Shown here piece by piece: positions 1-12,640 of a DNA stretch of 64,000 nt. Made by a program: the position numbers and the translations under genes. The notes under the pieces were generated by a model. The model was not told where the DNA came from. It saw nothing but the letters and a program-made list of their open reading frames with translations, and did no database searches. This DNA comes from Liolophura sinensis (lineage: Eukaryota > Mollusca > Polyplacophora > Chitonida > Chitonidae), in assembly GCF_032854445.1 (NCBI RefSeq), contig NC_088295.1, positions 68,355,058 through 68,419,057 of the forward strand, read 5' to 3'. Positions within the stretch are counted from its first letter, which is position 1. The number at the start of each line of letters is the position of its first letter.

Positions 1-3000
1 CTAGAAGTACACAGATGCCTGTTAATGAAGCCAAGTCAAAGGCGCTGAAAAGAATTGAGAAAAGAGTTGAATTTTGATTCACCATTACCAGTGAAAAGTT
101 TTGTTTCTGCCAAAGCAAAACCAGCCAACGTTATAGGTGAACAAGGTTTATCTGGTGAAACTGAAGTAAAATACACACTTAACCCTGATGCACTGCCATA
201 TATCCCAGACATTCCAAGAAATATGGCATATGCAAAAAGACCAGATATTTCCAAGACAGACAAGACAACATGGGCATATTTGACACTCCCGTCACATCAA
301 CTCAATATGACAGACAAATGGAGAACACTGCCTTTCCAGCCAATCAAGATTTAGTTCTGTCAATGGTTCGTCAGGTAAAGAAACCTACAGCAGAAATCTC
401 AAAGTTCAAATGGAGACTCACTACAGTATAGACGATTCATTCGCCAGTTCACCACCAAGGTTATCATTCACTCGGAAGATGACCGTGAACGTATGAGTTA
501 TCTTGAGCAATTTACCACTGGTGAAGCTAACAGGGTAGTGAGTGGTTTCAGCCATTTACCTGCCGAGATTGGGTACAAGGCAGCCGTACAAGAGCTTGAA
601 GAAAGATATGACGATCAAGAAGTTATTGCAAATGCATACATTAACAAGGCGATAAACTGGCCACACATCAAACCTGATAATCCCATAGCTCTGGATGACT
701 TTTGCATTTTTCTGACAGAATGCCAAAACGCTGTTAAGAGCATTGAACCTGTCAGAACTCTTGAGTACTCGGCAAACTTGAAATAGTTGGTGGCCAAGCT
801 TCCCATATATTACCACGACAAATGGCGAAACATCGTTCGACCAAACAAAGGCAAGAAAACAAGTGGTACAGTTTGATCAGCTGGTACAGTTTGCCAAACA
901 AGAAGCAAGAAAAGCTAATGACCCAACATACGGCCGAGAAGCCGTGAAATGCGAAATTAAGTGTACCGGAAAACCACAAACCGGAAAGAGTAACCGACCT
1001 AGGGGTACATTCCACACCAAGATTACAGATGAAGACCAGGACAAACAAGACAAGACGTCTGCTTGCCTGGAGAGTGGGTATTGTCAACCTCATGGCACAA
1101 AAAACGAAGAAAGACCTCAACCAAGCGGCAACGCCCTTTCCAAGCCATGTTTGTATTGTCGTCATGACAGTCATTGTTTGGAAAATTGCCAGAAGATAAA
1201 AGCACTTTCATATCAAAACAGAATTAATTTTCTGAAAACTAAGGGTTTGTGCTTTGGATGTTTAATTAAAGGACATCAAAGGAAAAACTGTCGCCGCAAA
1301 GCTACCTGTGGGATATGTCAACGACAGCATCCCACCATATATCATGTAGAGGACAAAGGTTCAAAACCAGACACTGCAGCATCCCCGGAAGTTAAAGGTC
1401 CAAGTGCATTTGTAACCCTTCCTGAAAGTCTGGGTACGAATATGGGGGCCGGTGATCGCTCTTGCAGAATGGCCATTATACCAGTTAAGGCCAAGATGAA
1501 GAACGGCTCCAAGGCAGTGAATACGTATGCGTTTCTTGTTTCCTTTTGCACTGAAAGTTTGATACAACAAATCGGCGGCAGTGGGAGAAAAATGAACATT
1601 ACTCTTGACACGATGGGTACTCCATGGGAACTTACGCAGTAAGTGGCGTGCAGATATGTGACCTTCGGCTGAACACTGCAGTCGAACTTCCTAAGGTTTA
1701 CACCAAAGATAAGATGCCAGTGTCTAAAGAGCATATCCCTACTCACAAAGGCGTATCTGCATGGTCGCACTTGAGAGACCTGCCCATCCCAAAGATTAAT
1801 GCTAATGTGGGATTCCTCATTGGTAATAATGTACCTGACGTATATACTCCATTTGATGTCAGGACAGGCCCTAGTGGCAGTCCACATGCCACCAAATCAC
1901 GACTTGGGTGGATACTGTGGAATGAGATTTGTAGCAACCAAGAAAACGCTAACACGACGAATCACTGTATCCAGACTGTGAACAGAGCTGCCATCATAGC
2001 TATTCGAGAATCCGAGCAGCTAAAGCAGTTAGACAATTTGATCAGACATTCCATTAACCGGGACTTTCCTGAGAAGATGATAGACGATAAGAAGGAAAAC
2101 TCAGTGGAAGACAGTTTCTGCAAAGGGTGGAAAAATCCATGACTTGGATAAAGGACATTACCAAATAGGTCTGCCTCTTAAAGAAGACAAGGTTCGACTT
2201 CCAGATAATCATTTTCAAGCACTACAGCGGCTGAGCAATCTTGACAAGAAGATGAAACGTAACAAGAAGTTTCAAGAAGACTACAAAAGCTTTATGACAA
2301 CCATGCTTGATAAAGGCTATGCCCAAAAGGTAGAACAAAATGAGATTGATCGTCAAGATGGCCGGGTGTGGTACCTGCCACATCACGGTGTTTATCACCC
2401 GAAGAAGCCTGACAAGATTAGGGTGGTGTTTGACTGTTCCGCAGTGTTCGATGGTGTTTCATTGAACAGCCTTCTACTCCAGGGACCAGACTTGACAAAT
2501 AGTCTGATTGGTGTTCTTCTAAGATTTCGCAAAGAATGCATCGCCATTATGGGCGATATCGAAGCCATGTTCCACCAGGTTAAAGTTCCTAAAGAAGATC
2601 AAGATCTTCAAAGATTTCTGTGGTGGCGGAATGGAGATTTATTTCTACAACCACAGATGGTTGTCCACTTATTTGGAGCAGTATCTTCGCCAAGCTGTGC
2701 TAATGCCGCCTTACGACAAACAGCTATTGACAACGGCTCAACATTGGAAGCAGTAATTGCTGAAACAGTCATGAACAGTTTCTTTGTGGACGACTGTTTG
2801 ACTTCGGTTGAGACGGAAGAGAAAGCCATTCACCTGATCAACAAGACAAGTGAGATGTTCTAAGGGAGGGTTCAACTTGACTAAATGGGTGAGTAACAGC
2901 CCACAAGTTCTGGAATCAGTGCCCATTGCTGACAGAGCTAAAGAAGTAAAATTGCTGGACTTAGACAAGGACAGCCTTCCAACAGAAAGAGCTCTTGGTG

Positions 3001-5383
3001 TGTTCTGGTGTATGAAGACCGACCATCTTTGATTCAGGATTGTGAGTGGTAATCGTTGTCCTACTAGACGACAGGTGTTGTCTGTAGTGAGTTCTGTCTA
3101 CGATTCTCTGGGTATAGCTTAGAAAGTTTGACACGCCGAGATGTTACAAACCGGAAAACTTTGGTCCAGTGGCTTCCTGCCAAGTCCACAACTTTTCCAA
3201 CGCCAGTGACATTGGATATGGTACGGCATCGTATCTTCGCTTGACGAACGTTGAGGGCAAGGTGCACTGCACTCTGTTGATGGGCAAATCAAGGGTTGCT
3301 CCATTAGAGACTGTCACAATTCCTCGTATGGAACTGACTACTGCCACATTGTCAGTTCGTGTTAATCACATGATCCTGAAAGAGCGGCAGTATCCAGTGA
3401 ACAAGGTATTTTATTGGACAGATAGCATGTCTGTACTTCGTTACATCGCCAACGAGAAAAGTCGCTTTCATACCTTTGTGGCCAATAGAGTGACACTCAT
3501 TAGGGAAGTGTCCGACTTAAGCCAGTGGGGCTATGTGGATTCCAAGAACAATCCAGCATACCCTGCTTCAAGAGGATCAAACATGGCAAAGTTCATTGAA
3601 AGTGAAATCTGGTTGAATGGACCCACATTCCTATGGAATGGAGAACATGAACGGCCTCAGTGTCAAGAACTACAGCTAACCCTCTCATCCACAGATCCAG
3701 AGGTAAAGAAACCCGTGATGGCGACAGTGTCTGATTATAAATGCGTTGCGATGGACAGACTTCTGAGTTATTTTTCCCCATGGTCGAAACTGAAAGCAAC
3801 AGTGGGCTGGATTCTAGTTGCTATCAAAAACTTGCAACGCATTGTGCAATTGCGCAAGGACATTGAGAAAGAAGCTCGCCTCAAAGAGACCGATCCTGTT
3901 AGACGGCAGGAGTTTATCGATGGTGAGTTGAATGCCTTAAAGATGGCCATATTGTCAGCTTCCAAAGACGGCATCAAAGAAAACCTTTCATCAGATGTTC
4001 TACAAAAGGCAGAAAACGCCATTATCAAGTATGTCCAGCGACAGAGTTTCTCCGAAGAAATAATAGCCCTACAAGCTGACCCACAAAAAGGTCATGCAAT
4101 AATCAAGAAGTCAAGTGCCACGTACAAGATGGACCCGTTCGTGGAGGAACAGTGCGAGCAGTCCACCTGGAAGTTGCTCATTCATTGGATACAGACTCCT
4201 GTATTAATGCAGTCCGGAGGTTCCTGTCAAGAAGAGGACCCGTTAAGTTCATGGGATCTGACAATGGCAGTAACCTCGTAGGATCCGAACGGGAACTCCG
4301 AGAAGAAATCATCGAGTGGAACCAAAGTAAAATTGGGAAAACTTTGGCTCAGAAAGGTATTCACTGGGAATTCAACCCTCCCGCAAGCTCCCACTTCGGA
4401 GGTGTTTGGGAGAGAATTATCCGTTGTGTAAGGAAAGTTCTTTATTCTTTGCTGCATCAGCAGAAAATCAAGATGAACGACGAAGGTCTTCAGACCCTGT
4501 TTTGTGAGATCGAAGCAATCCTGAACAGCTGACCTATCAGTGTGACTAGTAATCCAAGTGACATTGACGCTCTGACACCAAATCACCTGTTGGTGTTGGT
4601 GAGAACAGATACCTCCAGGGATCTATGACAAGAAAGACGGTTTTGTTCGACGTAAGTGGCGTCAGGTTCAGTACTGTGCAGATGTATTCTGGAAACGCTG
4701 GGAGAACGAATATTTACCATTGTTACAGGAAAGACAAAAGTGGAACGCGCCACAGCGAAATGTTCGTGTCAACATGTCCTCAACGCCGAGGATTCACCGA
4801 GGAACTCGTGGAATCTTTGACGTGTTTTCAGTGTCGTCCAGGATCAGAAGGGGTTTCGTAAGGAGTGTGGAAGTCAGAACCAAGGCAGGGACTCTGCGAC
4901 GTCCAGTTGATAAGTTGTGCTTGCTTCTTGAGATGGACGATACCTAAACTTCCTCGAACTAACATTCTGACATTCTGTGGATTTTTGTGTTTAATTGGCC
5001 TTTAATGACAAGACTGTGTAATTGTTCCTCGAAACTGACACAACTGGGGGCCGGTGTGTAAAGGCCAAAGAACCTTTGTTTTACTCTGAATTGTATGTTA
5101 ATGTGTTCATGTATTATAGCGTGCAATGAAAGTCCGTTGTTTCGCTTTTATGGTTTTACATCACCCAGGAAGGTGTTGCAGCGCGATGTGAACTTTGACA
5201 ATGACAGACAACATGTGGTCGACTTGTTGATGTTATGAAAGCGGTGTAATGGTCTACAAAACGGTATTTCAAATGCACTGACATTCTATATGTTTCGTAA
5301 AGATATGTTCTCTCCTCGCCAGGCCGTCGTTACTGTTAATTGTGCTTACTGTATAAAGAACAGAGTTAATGAAACAATTATAT
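1..5383 (+). mobile_element. BEL/Pao LTR retroelement, broken, 3' portion
   Basis: Fossil LTR retroelement entering from the left edge, so its 5' LTR is outside the window. Recognisable parts in order are a gag-like region (about 1-1420) ending in cysteine/histidine zinc knuckles, a protease-linker region (about 1450-2000), reverse transcriptase (about 2150-2870, with a typical VDD-type active-site box), RNase H (about 3170-3600) and integrase (about 3700-4930, ending in a basic C-terminal part). The order gag-protease-RT-RNase H-integrase and the wording of the knuckle, RT and integrase blocks fit BEL/Pao rather than Gypsy or Copia. The reading frames are interrupted repeatedly, on the order of half a dozen or more breaks, so it is inactive. 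Domain motifs are still easily read, suggesting moderate age. A purine-rich tract near 5044-5050 precedes the probable 3' LTR. Confidence 0.9.
5055..5383 (+). repeat. probable 3' LTR of the BEL/Pao element (right end not fixed)
   Basis: The segment starts with TGTGTAAAGG directly after a G-rich polypurine-like tract, which is where a 3' LTR should begin. A TATA-like tataaag lies near 5351. The 5' LTR is not in the window, so the LTR cannot be defined by comparing copies. The right end is arbitrary: I stop where the 79-bp tandem array begins, but the array could lie inside the LTR. Confidence 0.45.
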
Positions 5384-5915
5384 AGTATTGACCGTTATCC
5401 CTGAGACTCACGAGACACCTAGGAAACACCATGGGTTGATGCTATACTAGTAGCTCTGATACAGTATTGACCGTTATCCCTGTGACTCACGAGACACCTA
5501 GCAAACACCATGGACTGATGATATACTAGTAGCTCTGATACAGTATTGACGGTTATCCCGGTGACTCACGAGACACCTAGCAAACACCATGGACTGATGC
5601 TATACTAGTAGCTCCGATACAGCAAGACGGTTATCTTCGTGACTTACTTACGAACAACTAGAAAACGCTATGGATTGATGTTATACTCTTAGCTATGACC
5701 TTGACTATGGGACAGCTAGAGAACACCATGGCTGTATGCTATACTACTAGGTGTGCTACAAGTGATAACGGTTACCCTTTGTGACTTGTGGGACAGCTAG
5801 GAAACACCATGGCTTTACGTTATGCTCCTAGTTTTGACTCAGTGCTGACAGTTATTGTCGTGAATTCTGGGAAAGCTGGAAAAACACCGTGGCTTGTATT
5901 AAGCTACTACATGTA
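5384..5915. repeat. 79-bp tandem repeat array, left block
   Basis: Units begin near 5384, 5463, 5542 and 5621 (period 79) with agtattgacsgttatcc, and contain gagacacctag, aaacaccatgg and atactagtagct. The first three are nearly identical. Later units up to about 5915 are increasingly diverged but keep aacaccatggct. The array continues at 6555 after an insertion. Confidence 0.85.
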
Positions 5916-6554
5916 AATAGGTATAGATGTCATTTAGAAAGTGGATTAAGTAACAGTGTTATCGTTAATAGGGATTACACTTTCTGAATATAGCACTCGA
6001 CCAACAGGCCTTCCACAAAAAATGGAAGGTAGTTGACCGGTAGACTTTACAGCGAACATGCATTACCCCTTCCATTTTTTTGTGGAAGGCGTGTTGGTCG
6101 AGTGGTCTAGACGGTTGACATGTATTGCTGGCGGTTAGGTGCCTGACTCTGAGGTCGCTGGATCGAAACCCGCAGTGGTCTCAGCCAAATTTCAGCACTA
6201 GAATCTGTGCTATATTCAGAAAGTGTAATCCCTATTAACGATAATACTGTTACTTAATCCACTTTCTAAATGACATCTATACCTATCTGATATATTCACC
6301 CAAGGGAGTGACGTCGTTTGTGATCATCAGAGGGGTAATGCATGTTCGCTGTCAAGTCTACCGGTCAACTACCTTCCATTTTTTGTGGAAGGCCTGTTGG
6401 CCGAGTGGTCTAGACGGTTGACATGTATTGCTGGCGGTTAGGTGCCTGACTCTGAGGTCGCTGGATCGAAACTCGCAGTGGTCTCAGCCAAATTTCAGCA
6501 CTAGAATCTGTGCTATATTCAGAAAGTGTAATCCCTATTAACGATAATACTGTT
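5916..6554 (+). mobile_element. composite tRNA-derived SINE insertion with inverted arm
   Basis: Two same-strand copies of a tRNA-like body lie at about 6090-6207 and 6390-6510. Each has a box A-like tggtcgagtggtctagacgg or its near copy and a box B-like ggatcgaaac. Each ends in the same tail, tgctatattcagaaagtg followed by ctattaacgataatactgtta. The left part, 5920-6070, is the reverse complement of the 6208-6284 tail plus the 6331-6405 head, so the insertion folds back on itself. The flanks are actacatgta (5906-5915) and actacttgta (6555-6564), a likely target-site duplication with one mismatch. The insertion splits the 79-bp array. Confidence 0.75.
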
Positions 6555-6866
6555 ACTACTTGTAGTTGTGTTATACAGTGATCACAGTTATCCCCTTGAG
6601 TAATGAGGCAACTGGGAAACACCATGGCTTTACGTTATGTTACTAGCTGTGATAGAGGAATGACGGTTAGAAAACACTGTAGCTTAGTATTAAGCTACTA
6701 CATGTAGTTGTGTTATACAGTAATCACAGTTATCTCCATGGCTAATAAGGCAACTGAGAAACACCATGGTTTTACGTATGCTATATAGCTGTGATAGAGG
6801 AATGACGGTTATCCCGTGAATTCTAGGACAGCTAGAAAACACTGTGACTTGTATTAAGATAACTGA
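6555..6866. repeat. 79-bp tandem repeat array, right block
   Basis: Diverged continuation of the array left of the SINE insertion. It repeats acagttatc, aacaccatgg, ttacg and agctgtgatagaggaatgacgg, and has two copies of gtattaagctactacatgta. The same junction sequence at 5896-5915 shows that the array was continuous before the insertion. Confidence 0.7.
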
Positions 6867-9051
6867 TTTATAGCATGCATTTATGGCTCAGCGCGTAGAG
6901 AGGATTAAAAATCTTCCGTACAGAATTTGTTCGTCCCCCTTATGAGGAACGTGCAGGGGGAGGTCACTCTAACTGACTTAGTGTTACAGTTCATGCAGAT
7001 GATACCTAGAGAATAGGTATACTAAGACTTCCTTCTCAAACCCAGTGCTATATCGTGTAGAAGATGGAAGAGGATGGTTTGGGCGAAATTATACAAAGAT
7101 ATGCCTGCAAAAATGAGAACTTCATTTTTCGACGTATATTTTGTATTCCCTATTAAATCCTCTACTTAATGCATATTTTCTGCCAATGGTAGGAAATATT
7201 TGGAAATGACGTCATCGATGAACATACTTGGGACGCGGAACCAGCTCAGCACTCCCAATTCGGGCTCTCCCTCCAACAAATTAAGTTGTTTTCACAGCTA
7301 TCACCGTGGATGTCACCACAGCGGGCTGTTTATTGGTCTTGTACTGATCAGCTTTTTGATTTGGATGTTACTATCGGTTTTACATCTATTCACTGCTTGA
7401 TGACCTTTAAGTTAATGTGTGGTTTTTACAATACACAGCATTGCTGCCTTCCCCCAACTAGCTTCAGTGTCAACCATAATAGCCCTAAGGCATAATGACG
7501 TCACTGATTTGCACCAGTGTTTTCTGGATCAACTGTGGAGGCGTCATTTTTGTTGAGATTTGGTTTGTATATCGTGCGGTTTTCCTGAGCTCCTTAAATT
7601 TGGCTGTTATTAAAGTGCAAGATAAACTAAATGGTGTGTGCAGTCGTTGGTAATAATGGTCTCTGCAAATTGCCACAAAAAGTGTAGCCGTAAAATCTTT
7701 CTCCAGCACACGCTTGGAGAGCTGAGGCTGATTCCACCAAGCCATTTCTAAAATCACGAAGCCTATTTTTCCGCTTTAGAAATTAAAATTTTGTCTACCT
7801 CAAACAAACGTTTTTAAATGTCTACTTCCAGAACCAAAAACTAGGCATTGTAAAGAGGTTTTAAATTTTGACTTAAGATAGAGATGGCTTTTGTGTAATC
7901 GGCCCCTGAAGTCGGATATCACAGCAACGAGGCCAACGCCCATTACAGAGGCTGCATTCGAATCTTAGTGTGTAACCAGAGTGCAGTGACTTGTGTCAGT
8001 TGACAAGAATAATTAAGTACAAAAAGATCACTATGGTGAGAGATTGGCTCAACAGTAAAGTGGACTTGATTGGTCGACAGATTACCGACAATTTATTGTC
8101 ACTGAAGCCTCATTCTACAGTTTATCAAATTCACGAAACCAGAAGAATACAACAATACAGAAGAATGACAGACACAACGCTGTCAAAACCTCTCAGTTTT
8201 ACTACGCTTTTCAGCATTACTTTTTCGTTTACAGATGGGAATTAATTCCAGAGACATGCTTTCAAACTGAGCAGTTAATCAAGATGCAGATAGAGAAAGC
8301 ACTCGCTTGCTTTGTTAGCATTACGCCGGCGTTTACAGTCCCATGTTAATGTTTCTGAAACTGCTGACTAGTACTTTGCTGTTTTCAGAGAACTTGTCAT
8401 TACATGTAAATTCGGTCCTTAACAAGTTGAAATTGTAAAAGGTGCACTCAGTAATTAGATCATTGTCGGTGACTGACATCTTCGAGGTTGACTAGCTCAC
8501 CAAAGTTTATTAGCTATCATTGTTTTCTTGTAACCGTTATTTGTGCATAATTTTTATTCATTGCATGAAGTCGGGTTGGAAATGTGTCCTTTCGTGTATG
8601 GACGATCTGTTAGCTTTTGAAATCAAAAGCGGAACACCATACACATCTTTGTGCGGTGATCGAGCGCCTTGACGGTGCATTGCTGTTGATGACAAGGTGA
8701 GTGAGATTTCAAACGCACCTGCACCCAAAGACGGGCTTTGTCATCATTTTAGGGCTTGCAAGTTACTTCGTCAATCACGCCCCACCTTACCCTGATGTTG
8801 TCTTGCCACTACACGCATTGTTACCCACAGATATACCATTTTTATGATCCCCCTATGCTGGAGTTAGTTTCCAAACAATCCAACGGCTCAGTGCAAACAG
8901 GCCGTCGGCAGCACCGTTCGAAACTGTATGAGCTGTACGTCACGTTAACAACAGTTACTGTGGGTGTGCATCGCGTACACTGTCTGAAGCAGAAGGTTTG
9001 TACTCTGTCGGTGAACATGAAGCATTAGCAAACTTCCATACATGTCTTATT
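6867..9051. other. no gene recognised
   Basis: No protein family recognised on either strand. Short open frames here (for example 7485-7757 minus and 8756-9028 plus) have no motif or splice context. A weak inverted repeat joins about 6890-6905 (gtagagaggattaaa) to 7145-7165 (attaaatcctctactt), which might mark an old MITE. Confidence 0.5.
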
Positions 9052-9320
9052 TTGATTTATTTATTTATTTGATTGGTGTTTTACGCCGTACTTAAATACA
9101 TTTCACTTATACGACGGCGGCCCGCATTATGGTGGGAGGAAACCGGACAATCCCGGGGGAAACCCACAACCATCCGCTGGTTGCTGGAAGATCTTCCCAC
9201 TTACGGCCGGTGAGGAAGCCAGCATGAGCTGGACTTGAACTCACTGCGGCCGCATTGGTGAGAGGCTCATGGGTCATTACTCTTCGCTAGCACGCTAACC
9301 AACTGAGCCGCGGAGACCCC
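9052..9320 (-). mobile_element. tRNA-derived SINE, near full length (main family)
   Basis: Read on the minus strand it begins with a tRNA-like head containing ctcagttggttagcgtgcta (box A region) and gagttcaagtcc (box B). A conserved core follows (gctggcttcctc, gtgggaag, gtgggtttccccc, cctcccaccataatg, cgtcgtataagtg, acggcgtaaaacacc). It ends in a caaataaataaataaa tail. This is the reference copy for the family. At least ten further copies or fragments lie in the window, in both orientations. No clear target-site duplication. Confidence 0.9.
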
Positions 9321-9735
9321 TATCTGTAATACAGCTTATACAAAATAACTTCTTGCTTAATAATGACTGGGATTGTAGCCAAAATGAAGGATAAAAAATA
9401 GACGGTACCCATAAATCTAAACAAATACAGCTCTTCTTAGTGAATGTTGTTCGCCATTTATACAAACGCATTTTCTGCATCATCAGTGGTACTTTTGCCA
9501 GGCTGTGTTTTCGCTGCATATAGCAGATGCCAACTGTATAGTAATAAGAGTGTAGCGCAAGTTTTTGCAGGTTTCGGTCTAATTATAACTGAATTGTTAT
9601 ATCAATAGTTTAAAACAGAAGTATGTTTAATAAAAGTGTTCTAATAGTTCCACCTAAACAATTTATATCAAACAGCTTTCTCCCTGATCGTTCGTTATCA
9701 TTAACAACTCAATATTAGGCTCACGAGAATTAAGA

Positions 9736-9765
9736 TTGAATTGAATTGAATTGAATTGAATTGAA
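9736..9765. repeat. (AATTG)n microsatellite, LINE 3' tail
   Basis: Five or so perfect gaatt/ttgaa units at the 3' terminus of the minus-strand LINE. Short-repeat tails of this kind are typical of several non-LTR clades. Confidence 0.85.
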
Positions 9766-12640
9766 TGTTTATTCACCATACGTAAATATATGTATAATGA
9801 CATATCTCATAAATGGCGCGAATAAAGTCCGAGGGACACGTTCTATCCCTGGCTCGTTATTATCAAAGACTAGTCGTACTGACAAAAGCAAAGTTACTTA
9901 GAAAAACTCACATAGAAAAGGTTAAGTTAAGTATAGAATAGTGTGAATAATATTTTTTGTGTAACACCTTCTGTCTCGTAGATTATATGAATGATGTAGA
10001 TCAAATATTGTTAATTTAAAAAATCTTTTAGCCTGGATTTGAATAAAGGCGTGATATTGATTACTTTGAGGTTTGGAGAAAGTCTATTCCACTTCCTTGG
10101 GGTTGATGACCTGATGAAATGTGTTGATAGATTTGAAGTTAAAAAAGGTACATGGAGATTGAAAGAATTGGATCTGGTTAGGTAATTGTGAATGTCAGAT
10201 TGTCATATGAACAGCTGTACAAATTTGTGTATTTGTGCAAGTGGGAAGATTTTGAGGTTCTTAAATACTGAAGCCGCATGGTCAAGTCGTTGAAAGAAAG
10301 TGATGAGGAGGTTGATGCGTTTTGAAGAATTACTATGGGATGGAGATGACTCGTGTATGCGTTGCCCCATAAAACATTTGTATAGGAAAGATAACGGAAT
10401 AGAAAGTAGTACAAAATAAAGCAGTTTTTTTTGTTCACATTTGCTCGAATGTTTGATGATGCCAATATTTCTGTATACTTTCTTACTATAAAGTGAATGT
10501 GTGATGTCCAAGACGGCCTTGAATTTAAATAAACTCCCAAGAACTTGTATTTTTGCAGGCTGGCTATTTCAACGCCATGCAAATACAACGGTGGAGGAAG
10601 TGCCTTATTTTTGGCTAGATTTATATGGATGTATTTTGTTTTACTAATATTAAAGGACAAGCGGTTAGCTGCTAGTCAATCGAATATTTTATGCAACTCT
10701 ACAGACATGCTCGATATAGCTTGTATGCGCATAAGTGCAGACACTGGACACTAAAATCCAGAATATCTGATGATTTTGTAATATCATTAATGTACAATAA
10801 AAATAATACAGGGCCGAGAATGGAGCCATGGGGAACACCACAACCTACGTTGCGGTCTTTTGACATATTTCCTTCAAAGTGAATTGATTGGAATCGTCCA
10901 GATAGATAGCTCTCGAACCACTGAGCGCTGTTCAAAGGCTTTTGACAGGTCAAGGAAAGACACGACAGAATGTTGTTTGGCGTCTTTGTCAGCTACAAGA
11001 TAGTTGTATAGAGTGCACGCCGCGTGGGTAGTAGAGTGCCCAGTTCTAAAATCAAATTGGTTGGGCAAAATGATGTCATTGGCTGTCACAAAATCATTCA
11101 TCATGTTTATAACTATTTTTTTCCATTGTTTCAACGAAGACGACATACATCCCGAAAAAAGGGACAATTTAGCCATATGTGCAAGGGGAGTTGAACTATC
11201 TTTTGCAACAAGTTTGAGATCAGACATGCAAATGTCATCTAAGCCTGGAACTGATTACTTTAGCTCGTGTGTAGTGGCTTCAACAAGACTAGGCGAGACA
11301 GGAGAAAATTGAAAGTTTTTTTCTATAGGCTCACCTAGAACATCTGAAAAATGTTTAGAGCTCGGGGGTGTCTTAGCATCAAGACTGGAAGCAATAGTCG
11401 ACACAAGTCATTAAATCTATTTGGAAATAACACTTATATATGAAAAGATAACCCAATATTAAAACATTTAGGCATGTTCTTGCATTTACCACGCCCCATT
11501 AGATCATTCAATACCTTCCAAGTTCCTTTGATATTGTGATTTTGATCGTTAAATTTTTTTTCGAAGTAATCCTTTTGCGAAAAACGGATCAAGTTGTTCA
11601 TTTTATTCCTGTACTTCCTATATTTGATGCGAGTGGGTATATCAGTAGATTTCAAGTATTTGCGATAAAGTTTGTTCTCCTCGAATACAGACTGTAAAAT
11701 ACTTCGTGCCACCCAAGGTTTGCGAGTATGTTTTGATGGGCTGTCTATGGTCACAACAGGAAAGCATGTGTCGTATGTTAGGGATAATTTCCCAGTAAAA
11801 CAGAATAAAGCATCATCAACACTATCTGATGATAGAACGTCATGCCACTCTGTATTTTGAACATTTTCTCGAAACAGACTGACTTGTTCTGGAGTCTCTT
11901 TTCGAAAAGAGTAAGTTGATGTTTTTTTCGAAAAAGCAGTAGTCAAGAAGATATTGAATATAGGGAAGTGGTCAGACATATCTGTTGAAACTGTACCGGA
12001 GAAATTGCTTTGAGCATGCAAGTCTGTAAAGATGTTATCTATATCCATAGGGGTAGCAGAGCGAGAGTATACTCGAGTAGATTTTGTAATGGAAGGGAAA
12101 AGGTAAGGACACTTCATTAGTTCAAAAAAAATCTTTTGATGGAATATCAAAGATGATACATTTTTTGCAGGTACATTACAAAGGGCTGTGCTTCGTTTTT
12201 CATTAAAAATACACACGTTCTTATCTGGAGGGCGATAAATAATTCCAACAACATAGACATCTGACGGAGCAGCGATCTCCCAAATAAATGAAGACTCATA
12301 TTCACAATCTTCCTCGAAAAAAGAAAGATCAAGACTCAAAAGAGCTATAAACATCGAGTGCAACACCGCCTCCCTTCCGTTTATCCCGGGAAGCAAAACA
12401 TAAAGCGTAGGCTAGCATGGAATATAGGCTCTAAGCATTCGGTTATTGGCTAAGCCAACTTTCCGCAAATCCAAGGAATTAAAAGTTAAGATTGAGATTG
12501 TGGATAAAGCATGTAATTTCGTCAAAAATGTTAGTTAAACTAAGCGTATTTAAATGAAAGGTTGAAAACTGATTTTGATTGTCATAATCTAGGTGTGAGT
12601 TAAACTTTTGGGGTTATAGTAGTTGGACAGGGAGTCTAAA
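9736..12640 (-). mobile_element. decayed non-LTR retrotransposon (jockey-superfamily LINE)
   Basis: Minus-strand coding remains in element order. The endonuclease starts near 12610, with NIFDEITCF and GFAESWL-like stretches broken by stops, and has the VGIIYRPPD block near 12230. A long open frame 12396-11434 carries the endonuclease end and the linker KPWVARSI, then ENKLYRKYLK and KGTWKVLNDLMGRG. RT pieces follow: NQFDFRTGHST and SFLDLSKAFE near 11000-11100, VPHGSILGPVLFLLYIND near 10800, and KYKFLGVYLNSRPSW near 10550. The RT active-site DD box is not intact, and several frameshifts and stops separate the frames. The 3' end is a (TTCAA)n tail at 9736-9765. The linker and the KFLGV block suggest a Jockey/CR1-like clade, which I cannot fix further. 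It lies 3' of the DED gene. Confidence 0.88.

Noticed and set aside
6090-6190. Possible tRNA gene
   Set aside because: Boxes A and B are present but the acceptor arms do not pair, and the sequence recurs with a common tail, so it is a SINE head.
8756-9028. 90-codon plus-strand frame
   Set aside because: No motif, and it ends next to a SINE. It does not begin at an ATG with useful context.
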